Part shown: piece after piece, positions 49,185 through 57,296 of the stretch
How positions within the stretch are numbered: the first letter of the stretch is position 1
How the letters are laid out: every line of letters begins with the position of its first letter
Assembly: GCF_000276665.1 (NCBI RefSeq)
Contig: NW_004955438.1
Coordinates: forward strand, 7,776,594-7,840,593
Direction: 5' to 3'
Length of the DNA stretch: 64,000 nucleotides
DNA from: Chinchilla lanigera
Taxonomy: Eukaryota; Chordata; Mammalia; Rodentia; Chinchillidae
Notes under the pieces: generated by a model
Seen by the model: the letters and a program-made list of their open reading frames with translations, nothing else
What the model was told of the DNA's origin: nothing
The model's database searches: none
Position numbers and translations under genes: made by a program

Positions 49185-50074
49185 TGTTGGTTTGGGCTTA
49201 TTTTTGCAAGGAAACACAATGTAATACAGGACACATACTTTATATGATTATTAATAATAGTCACCCAAAGAGTGATAACCAAAAGAGTGCAGGAAATCTG
49301 TCCACACACTGTACATCAAGAATCCAGTCCAGGGCTTAGATCCCACAATAATGTCCTGAATTAGGTCCACCTTAGGACCTAGAGCTCATAAAGTAAGTCC
49401 CACGAGTCCAAGTGGAGGCCCACAGCCTATAACAACATCTCATGCAGGCCTGTTTCACTGATCTGCCCTACGAAGGCCCAAAGGTCCATGGTGGAATCTA
49501 GAAAGTCTGTGCCAGTGGGATGAAAGACTTGTGCTAGCAGGCTGAGGGACCTGCACTACAGCAAGGAAGTGACACTGAGAAGAACCAGAGCTCCCCTGAA
49601 AGGTACCACAGCCATCCTCAGCAATAGTGAGGTCCTGAGCTCCTCCGATGATGAAGATGGCTGAATTTCCATCAGGGAAACCAATGCAGCAAGCTTCTCT
49701 AGGAGACCAGCAGTGCACCACCTTGCCTTCTGGAGCCAGGAAGCCATGCTCAGAGTGAGGACCAGAGCTCCCCCAAAGTGAACCAAAGCCATTCTCAGTG
49801 CCAGGGAGGTACTGAGCTCCTTGGAGGATGAAAACAGCCAAGTTCATCAGGAAAGCCAGCATGACGAGCTCCTCCAAAACAACCAAAAGCTCCTTACAGC
49901 TTCTAGCAGCTCCCAACAGCCATTATCTGCTCCCACCAGCCTTACTTCTCCTACTCCAGTTCTGCCTCTTAAGCTGCTGGCAACAATCCCCAGGTGGGCC
50001 TCCCACACTCATCACCACACTTACTCGGTTCAGCTGGGGGTTATAAACTGACCACCAGCTATCAATCCACTACA
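49185..50074 (-). mobile_element. unidentified repeat-like segment, possible solo LTR, with internal 177-base duplication
   Basis: On the minus strand it would start TGTAGTGGATTGATAGC (50074 downward) and end CCCAAACCAACA (49185), TG...CA edges as in an LTR, but no flanking duplication is visible. Two related units, about 49579-49700 and 49761-49876, share CCAGAGCTCCCC, CAGCCATYCTCAG, CTGAGCTCCT and CATCAGG words at a 177-base offset. A minus frame of 153 codons (49455-49916) spans both units, giving an in-frame 59-residue repeat. Base composition is richer in G+C than the neighbours. I recognise no domain; translation is doubtful. Confidence 0.4.
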
Positions 50075-50615
50075 GTGTAATTTTGTTTTCCATTTAAATT
50101 ATGTTTCATGTAATTCTAAACTACCGTAGAGTCCCAAAGCTTATCCTTCATAAACATTTTTTTAAAAATCTCCTAGATTAACTATTTTGATGGAAATGAC
50201 AGACCTATTTTTAAAAAGATAAATTAATTTATCATAAATATTCAATTCAATATTTTTTTACTCAGTTATCAGTAGAGAATGTCTTAATAACATAGAATGC
50301 AAAATACATCATTTAAGAAGTAAATCCATTCTTCATCTTCACAACTCTTAAAAGCACATCTAAAATGAACAGTAACATAAAGTTGTTGCACATTTTTCTT
50401 GCTTTCTTTATTTGCATTTCACATACTTATGTGTTAGCTTTAAAGTAAAGCGCTACTGAAAATATGAAAGTAATGGCACCTAATTTTTATTCAAGCAGCC
50501 AGTTTATATTTCACATATTATAAATTACATATAAACAAAATATGTAAAAGTCCATACTTTTATCTACAAACTATTATATATCTTGTGCATCTTCCTTTCT
50601 ATTTCTCTATGTCTT
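50075..50615. other. unique AT-rich DNA
   Basis: No recognised feature. Confidence 0.5.
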
Positions 50616-50965
50616 AGATGATATCCTCGGTAAAACAAAATACCTAACACTTGCAACTAAAAAAAAGAGAGGTTTATGTTAGTTTATGAACTGAAACAGA
50701 AGTTTCAGTCCATGGTCAGCAGGTTTAAACACAGCAATGGCATGGGACAGGGCCTCGCAGAAGAAAGTTGTTCATGTCATGGCTGTCAGGAAGCAGAAAG
50801 TGAAGGAAAGAGCCAGAGGGGGAGGCCCACCCTTCCAGGACTTGGTCCCAGGTATCCACCTGTAACTATGCCTTACATCCTAATTTCAAGTCTATAACAC
50901 CTCATAATGCAATCACCTTCCAAAAGCCCTGCCTCTCAGAATATGAGGTTACTGATGGACATTCT
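50616..50965 (-). mobile_element. MaLR-like LTR fragment, antisense
   Basis: AAAACAAAATACCTAACACTTG, AAGAGAGGTTTATGTTAG, GTTTCAGTCCATGGTCAGC, TCATGTCATGGCTGTCAGGAAGC, GCAATCACCTTCCAAAAGCC, CAGAATATGAGG, in the same order as the 38.5, 45.5 and 47.6 kb copies. The plus 73-codon frame (50676-50897) is element-derived. Confidence 0.65.
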
Positions 50966-51720
50966 TGATCTACGCCTTATCAATATATGAGTATATATGT
51001 CCCTTATATAAAAGAAACAGATATAAAATTTACTCTTGAGGATATTAATAAACCTCATGGTGTAGAATTTTATCAATAGGTCAACATCAAATTTAGCATC
51101 CGCCACTGGTGGGTAGTGATACTATTAACACATAACCTTTTTGTATAGCATTCTTTCAGTCACTGATTCCACCACACCAGTCATGTGCCTGTTCTAATTC
51201 CCAGGTTCTCAACCCAGATTTCTCTCATCTTATCTCAGTTCTGTGCAGAATTCTTCCACAGTCTGTAATGGACCACACTAGTGAGACATTGTGAACCTCC
51301 ATCACAAATAAATGAACTTTGCAAATTCATTCTAGGGCATCTTAGGCACTTGGCTTTCATTCCCTTAGTAACTGCTGCTTACTTCTTGGACAATCAGAAG
51401 AGTGTTTTCTAACAGCTAACAAACTCTTCAAAGAGTATCTTATATTCAAATAACATATTTTGCTTTTATGTGATACATCTTTCACTTGGCTACTCTTGGC
51501 CCTCTGATTTCTAAGTATCATACATTAGGAAACTAATATACTTAATTTTCTGAGAATAAGAAGTCTAAAGATGCTCACAGATTAACTCATGAATTTGCAG
51601 AATATCATTTCAGTGATCTTCCACAACCTCAGCCCTCAGATTTGAAGTTCAATTGCCTGCCTTCCTTCTTTCCAAGATTCCATAAGCCTATCTTTTTTGA
51701 TGCTGGCAGTTACATATTAT
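50966..51720. other. unique non-coding DNA
   Basis: No recognised feature. Confidence 0.5.
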
Positions 51721-52617
51721 TTTTTATTTTAAAGAGAAAGAAATAATAAAAACAGTACAGAATTTCAAAACAAGATGATTAGAAGCTAACAATGGTTATT
51801 ATATTGCATATGGTTATCTTTAAAGTAGTAGCTCAGATTACCATACATAGGAATGCAAAATTGATCAAACTATATAAGCATTAACTGTTCATTTCAGTGA
51901 ACTAATAGAAATTAGTAGTACAGTTATCTTAGCTAAGGTACATACATATATTTCCCCTTCCTTTTTTTCTCCTTTCCCCCATCCCAGTTGCTTTTTCCTT
52001 TTCGGCAGTTTCTCTGCTTCACAATATCTGTTGTATATTTTAGATCTTACTCTTTCAGTTTCTTACACAAGGGAGACAATATGATGTTTACACATGTAAG
52101 TCTGATTTATTTCACTTAGGAGTATGGTCTCTAGTTGCATCTATTTAACTATAAAAGCCTCAAGTTTATCTTTCTTTAGAGCTGAGTAGTGCTCCACTGT
52201 ATAAAAAGACCACAACGTTTTATCCATTCCTCAGTTGATGGGCATTTGGGTTGTTTGCAAGATTTAGCTATTACCATCTGTGCTGCTATAAACATGGGTG
52301 TACACGTATTGCTTTGGTATGATGTTTTCAGTTCTTCTGGAAAAATACCCGAAGGGGAATAGTTTAGTCAAAGGGGACCTCTAAGTCTTGTTTTGTAAGG
52401 AATCTCCACTCTGATTTCCACAGACATTGTACCAGTTTACACCCCCATCAACAGTGGAGAAGTGTTCCTTTTTCCCCACAGCCCCACTAGCATTTGATAT
52501 TAGTTGACTCTTTAAAGATAGCCATTCTTTCTTGGGAGAGATGGAATCTCAGTGTTGTTTTAATGAGTATTTCTCAAATAAACAATGATGTTGAACATTT
52601 CTTCATATATTTATAGA
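51721..52617 (-). mobile_element. L1 3' half of a 5'-inverted copy, antisense
   Basis: Reversed 3' UTR (shared with 16990-17600), reversed polypurine tract (51953-52010), then reversed ORF2 C-terminal landmarks: TGGTCTCTAGTTGCATCTATTTAA, GCTGAGTAGTGCTCCACTG, CCTCAGTTGATGGGCATTTGGGTTG, GCTGCTATAAACATGGG, ACACCCCCATCAACAGTGG. It stops at about 52617, the point at which the next segment, the other strand of the same element, begins. Confidence 0.88.
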
Positions 52618-53215
52618 AACAGATGTGAGGATTAATGGAGCAGATTAGGAGATGCAGACACAAATACAAATGCACTCAGCCACCTTATCTTTGACAAAAA
52701 GACCAAACATGCTCCCTGGAGGAAAGACAACCTCTTTAATACTGAGCGCTGGAAAAACTAGCTTTCCATGTGCAGAAGACTAAAACTAGACCCATGTCCA
52801 TCTCCATGTACTAAACTAAAGTTAAAATGGATCAAAGATCTAATTATTAAAAGAGAAGCACTAAATCTACTAGAAGAGAAATTAGGTAGAAATCTTGAAG
52901 ACATAGGGGTAGGCAGAGAGCTCATGAACAAAACCCAAACGGCATGGGGAAGACTTCAAAGAATCAATAACTGGGATCTCATCCTATTAAAAAGTTTCTG
53001 TACATCAAAAGCAATCACCAACAGAGTGAAAATAAAACCCACAAATTGGGAAACAATTTTAGCCAACTGTCCCTCAGACAAAGGGCTTCTATCTAGAACA
53101 TATAAAGAATTAAAAAAAGATTAGGCCTCAAAAATTCAAAGACGCAATCCAAAGAAGGGCGTCTGAGATGAATACAAACTTCTCAGATGAAGAATTACAT
53201 ACAATATTTTAAATT
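52618..53215 (+). mobile_element. L1 ORF2 5'-ward part of the same copy, inverted (sense)
   Basis: Sense ORF2 sequence: CCACCTTATCTTTGACAAA (52681), GCTGGAAAAACTAGC (52749), AAATGGATCAAAGATC (52827), ACATAGGGGTAGGCAGAG (52901), ACTGGGATCTC, AAAAAGTTTCTGTACATC, CAAATTGGGAAACAATTTTAGCC. The plus frame 52768-53124 (118 codons) encodes the C-terminal part of L1 ORF2p (the region after the reverse transcriptase, with a KLDP, WIKDL, WDLI.LKSFC, DKGL pattern) and ends at a stop. It lacks the reverse transcriptase and endonuclease, so it is inert. Confidence 0.88.
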
Positions 53216-53299
53216 TACTGTTTTCTACTTCTCTTAAAGAAGAACATATGCTAATCATAATATATATATATTAGTTCATAAACATATTGCATCTTCACT
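53216..53299. other. flank with short TA run
   Basis: Contains TATATATATATTAG near 53262. Nothing else seen. Confidence 0.6.
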
Positions 53300-53415
53300 C
53301 CTGTTTCATAATGCCTATACAGGTGTACGAGTAGGCCTTATTATCCTTATTATATAAATTAAGAAATAAAGTTCATAAAAATACATTCTTTTCCAAAGTT
53401 CCAAATACTAGTAAC
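53300..53415 (+). repeat. possible MIR SINE fragment
   Basis: TGTACGAGTAGGCCTTATTATCC, TTATATAAATTAAGAAATAAAGTTC, TTCCAAAGTTCCAAATACTAGTAACTGG resemble the MIR block order. Weak. Confidence 0.45.
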
Positions 53416-54080
53416 TGGAAAATCAAAAAGACATATTAGGACTTCTCTTTGATGATACTGTGCTCTTTTCATTACACATTCCCCAATTATATTAATGGTA
53501 ATAAATGCTGGTGAAAGACAGGTGCTTAGGGGTATAAGTTATCTCATGTCATTTGTATTTTATAGTTCAACATGCCTCACAACAATTTCCATCCATACTC
53601 CAACTCCATATCTATGGACAGAATTTACTGATGGAATTTCAGACATTCATCGTCAGTGTCATTTTTTTCCACTATGGGTTATGATTTTTATTTGAATACA
53701 ATATAGAAATATAGCACATGTGAATTTAATACCAAAGGATCCTAGGTTTAAATGTTCAAAACCATTTAATATACATTTATCTCACATATCTCCTAGTCCA
53801 AAGTTACCTAACATTAGAAATCATCACATCAGAACAAGTAGAATAATAGAATAGCACAGTTGGATGATATTAGTGAAATAATGGGCTGTGGGTGATATTG
53901 TAAGTCAATAAGATTATTTGGAAATTTGGCATGTTCATAGAGCTATTCACTGTACACTCAGTTATGTTTTCTCTGGCCCTTGTCTATAGCTCCACAAGTC
54001 TGTGATGTCCTTGTAGAAGTGTTCTTTGGTGAATCTCACCTTGTGGATCTCTGTCTGGCCCCATCAGAAAACAGTGCAAA
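53416..54080. other. unique non-coding DNA
   Basis: No recognised feature. Confidence 0.5.
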
Positions 54081-54092
54081 AATCTACTAGCA

Positions 54093-54199
54093 GGGTGGGA
54101 AATATAGCTCAGCAATATAAGTGCCTGCCTGTCAAGTGCAAGGTCCGGAGTTTGATTCCCACTACCAAAAAATAAAAACCAAACAAAACAAAAAACAAG
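54093..54199 (+). mobile_element. ID-type SINE, sense, with target-site duplication
   Basis: GGGTGGGAAATATAGCTCAGC (A box TATAGCTCAGC), GTGCCTGCCTGTCAAGTGC, GGAGTTTGATTCCCACTACC (B-box region), then an AAAC-rich tail. Perfect 12-base duplication AATCTACTAGCA at 54081-54092 and 54200-54211. Confidence 0.93.
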
Positions 54200-54262
54200 A
54201 ATCTACTAGCAATACATGATGCATTGATAAAATTTGCAGTAACCCACATATTCCTGGGCCTG

Positions 54263-54380
54263 TTTATGTGTTCCTTTTTATTTTAAACAGAAAAAAACTA
54301 TAAAAATAATACAATATTTCAAAACAAGATAATAGAGTAACAATGGTTAATAAATTGTGTATTTTTATCTTTAAAGAAGT
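54263..54380 (-). mobile_element. L1 3' end, heavily 5'-truncated, antisense
   Basis: TTTTATTTTAAACAGAAAAAAAC, AATATTTCAAAACAAGATAATAG, AACAATGGTTAATAAATTG match 51722-51830 (TTTTATTTTAAAGAG..., ATTTCAAAACAAGATGATTAG..., AACAATGGTTATTATATTG) in order. Third copy of the same L1 3' UTR subfamily in this window. Confidence 0.75.
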
Positions 54381-54555
54381 TCTTGGTTTCAAGATGAACC
54401 AATTTGGGAATAAATATTTCAAGAGTTATTACTATAGTTTTATTGAGCTAAACAACATCTCACCTTATGCATACACAGGTTTAAAGATAGAGTGCAAATA
54501 TGCAGAAAGAGAGATCCAAATACAGGGATGTTAGAGCAAATGGAGAGAAACAAGG
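54381..54555. other. unassigned DNA
   Basis: No recognised feature; possibly continues the L1 fragment. Confidence 0.4.
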
Positions 54556-54598
54556 GAGGAGAGAAAGAGAGGAAGAGAGAGAGAGACAGAGACAGAGA
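54556..54598 (+). repeat. imperfect (GA)n microsatellite
   Basis: GAGGAGAGAAAGAGAGG followed by AGAGAGAGAGAGACAGAGACAGAG; purine-rich and interrupted. Confidence 0.9.
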
Positions 54599-54819
54599 TT
54601 ACTTTATTAAATATTTCTGTCTGGAATTGGTCATCCCCTGATGTGAAGAACTTTACATCTTGTCTATTTCTCTATGACTTTCTGCATTCTCATCCAGTCT
54701 CTGCTTCACTCATTTACTGAGAGTCTAGGCATCCAGAGAATATCTTTCATTGGCTCAAAGACTCATAAACTGACCTGCTCATGCTAGTCAAATTGCTGGA
54801 CCAAAGTTCTACTTTTTGG

Positions 54820-55030
54820 GGGTTGTTTGTAATACTGGGTACATATTTGTACCCAGTAATTTTTTGTAATTTTGTTTGTAATACTGTCTACATCCCCAGC
54901 TCTTTTCTCTAGTTTTGGTTTGAAACAGTCTTGCTAAATTGTTAAATTACCTGGTCTGGGCTTGAACTTATGATCTGCCTGCTTTAAACTCTCAGAGTAC
55001 CAGGATTATAGATTTGCGCAAATTGACTGA
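54820..55030 (-). mobile_element. B4-like SINE (ID + B1 fusion), antisense, decayed
   Basis: A reversed ID-like part with CTACATCCCCAGCTC (54889-54903), then a reversed B1-like part: GAAACAGTCTTGCTAAATTG, GTCTGGGCTTGAACTTATGATC, GAGTACCAGGATTATAGATTTGCG. An inverted repeat (54833-54858) interrupts the ID half. Confidence 0.7.
54833..54858. repeat. perfect inverted repeat (11-base arms, 4-base loop)
   Basis: TACTGGGTACA, loop TATT, TGTACCCAGTA. The left arm corresponds to the expected reversed ID sequence (AATACTGGGT); the right arm looks like a templated inverted copy of it, and TTTGTAATACTG recurs directly after (54870-54885). Confidence 0.9.
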
Positions 55031-55111
55031 GCTACACAGACATTCTATTAAGACTTCATTTATTTTTAAGTACTGAATAGTCATGGACAACTTTAAGATA
55101 TAAGAAATTCA

Positions 55112-55246
55112 GGGGCTGGGGATTTAGCTCAGCGGCAAAAGCGCCTGCCCGGCAAGCGCAAGGTCGTGAGTTCGGTTCCCGGTACCGGAGAAAAAAAACA
55201 AAAAGACAAAAAAAGAAACCAAACAACCAAAGAGGCTCAGTGTTTT
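55112..55246 (+). mobile_element. young ID-type SINE, first of an adjacent pair
   Basis: Starts GGGGCTGGGGATTTAGC. Pol III A box TAGCTCAGCGG (55125-55135) and B box GTTCGGTTCCC (55170-55180) are intact, followed by GGTACCGGAG and an A/C-rich tail to 55230. A further 16 bases (AGGCTCAGTGTTTT end) separate it from the next copy. The tRNA-like body is 79 bases long and differs from the second copy at four positions, so both are recent. Confidence 0.95.
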
Positions 55247-55352
55247 GGGGTTGGGGATTTAGCTCAGCGGCAATAGCGCCTGCCTGGCAAGCGCAAGGTC
55301 ATGAGTTCGGTTCCCGGTACCGGAGAAAAACCAAAAAAGAAAAAAAAAAAAA
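55247..55352 (+). mobile_element. young ID-type SINE, second of an adjacent pair
   Basis: GGGGTTGGGGATTTAGCTC to GGTACCGGAG, then an A-rich tail to about 55352. Intact A and B boxes. The outer flanks of the pair share AAGAAATT (55102-55109 and 55352-55359), suggesting the whole pair may have been bounded by one duplication. The spurious plus frame 55240-55473 starts in this copy. Confidence 0.95.
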
Positions 55353-55518
55353 AGAAATTAAGCTGCACTACGGAGTAAAAGGTAATTATGACTCAAAATA
55401 CCTGTGCCGAATATATGTACTTCTAAATATATTTTCTGTATTTTATTTTCTATTATTATGTAGCAAATTATAATTATTAATTATCATATGCAATCAAATT
55501 TAGCATCTGTCACTTTTC
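55353..55518. other. unique AT-rich DNA
   Basis: No recognised feature. Confidence 0.5.
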
Positions 55519-55722
55519 CCATACTGAAAATTGAACCCAGCGCCTACTCATGGAGCTATGTCCATGGCCCATTTTCTAAAGTAATTAAGCAATTAATTAA
55601 TTAATTTGCCAGTCAGGTTCTCAGTAAGTCATTAAATTGGTCATGCTGCAATTGAACTTGGAATTTTACCTCTGCCTCACAGAATGCTAGGATTAGAAGC
55701 AGGTGCGTTAACACCTAGCTCT
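55519..55722 (-). mobile_element. B4-like SINE, antisense, decayed
   Basis: Reversed ID-like part: CCATACTGAAAATTGAACCCAGCGCC, CATGGAGCTATGTCCATGGCCC. Then AATTAATTAATTAATTTGC linker and a reversed B1-like part: GGTCATGCTGCAATTGAACTTGG, CCTCTGCCTCACAGAATGCTAGGATTAG, CACCTAGCTC. Confidence 0.7.
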
Positions 55723-57296
55723 TAAACTATAATTTTAACAAAAGTCTATGTTAGATTGCCTGCATTTAAAGAAAATATTCACGTCCATTTTTTTTTCTTC
55801 TGCACGTTTATGCTCCCTTTTCTAGATCATCTAAAGTTCATTTTCTAGAAGTGCTTTTAAGTTTTTTATGCTTGCTATCCTGTTTCGAATTTTTACAACT
55901 TTGCTAAATATTTAATTGTTCCCTTATCTAAGTCTTTCTTCAGTTTCTGGTAGCTTGACTGAGATTTTTGCTTGACTGATTCTTAAAAATATTTTCTCTT
56001 TAATCTTTTTGGGCTCTGACTTTGACATTTGAATCTTTTTCTTTTGTACTTTGATTCGTTGCCATCACTTTAGGAGAGAGAATCACCATGATGCTACTGG
56101 GTAGCTCAGTGCAGGCAAGAGGGTTTAGCAGTCAAGGTGGTCATGCTAGGGTGACTCCCGTTGGGTGTAGTTCTGTGCTAAACTTCTGACACTGATATCT
56201 GCGGTATTCTCATTCGCCACTTTTATACCTGCTTACATGGTTAGGAGTCAAGTGAGAGAAGAGAGCTTTCTGAGACCTAGCATCATTGATCTCCATTTGT
56301 CTCATGTTTTTCTTCCGACTTCCATAATGTCCGGTGGCCTTCATGTAGGAGTGCTCATTCTCATCCTCTCCAAAGGGAGAAAAAGTGTCCAGTCTTTTGC
56401 ATGCCAGGAGAAAGATCAAATCACTTCTCAAGTTGACTTTCTTATTTCAGCCTCCTTAAAGCACCACCCTGTCTTAAATTCCTCTTCTCAGGGAATCTGG
56501 AAGCTCAAATTCCTGAACTGAAGTTATTTTTCTTCCATTCCACTGAGGCTGTACTAAAACAGTTACCATTCATCCATCTGCTCTGCAGCTCTGAAAATTA
56601 GTGGCTTCTGTGATTCTGTCTCATTCCTCCCCTTCTTTACTAGTGAATGACTTGGCTTGGTTGTTGCAATAGGGTTTCTACAATCAGTAATGCTTCATGT
56701 CATAAATCATTACTAAAGTTTGTCCCCTTACATTTTTTGTAATAGTAGTCTAAAGAATTCTAGATTTGCAATCTTTACACTCTTTCCGATTTTGATTTGA
56801 ATACTTAGGCTTACTCAATGTACATTAAATAAAATAATATTTGAGATTTTCAAATAAATTTCTCTGATCTGACTTGATTCAATAGCTTATGATAATTAAA
56901 ATAAAGGAATATTTAAATGGGGCTAGAGGAGAAAAGTTTAAATAAATCCTATGCAGTGCCTGTTGCTATATGTTTTTGGGAAAGTCCTTAAATGTATTAC
57001 TATTAATAGCACATTTTATGTTATTTAAAAGTGTACTTTTTGTTCAAATATTTGTAGACATCAGAAATATTTGGACAAAGCAAATGTTTCCTGGAGCAAG
57101 GATCATGTCTTCTAATCATTTTCCTAACACTGCCATCCGCTGTTTCCTAATTCCTACTGCAAAGACTAACACATTCGTTTTGCAAATTAAACTCAGTTGC
57201 CTTAAGGAAAGATATTATATTGAGGGGGAAATGAGAGAATATGAGAGATTTCTTGAACTTTTATTTACCTGACAACAAAATAGGTCAAAGTAATTG
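55723..57296. other. unassigned non-coding DNA
   Basis: No named repeat. The block 56040-56640 is less AT-rich, with overlapping frames on both strands (56210-56521). A hypothetical old LTR is possible there but no landmark is decisive. The 100-codon plus frame at 56970-57272 has no domain. Confidence 0.4.

Noticed and set aside
52768..53124. 118-codon plus frame as a novel gene
   Set aside because: Clear C-terminal L1 ORF2 character and position within the inverted L1 copy.
55112..55190. tRNA gene
   Set aside because: A and B boxes are present but there is no cloverleaf-competent anticodon arm or acceptor end, and the A-rich tail and second copy show an ID SINE.
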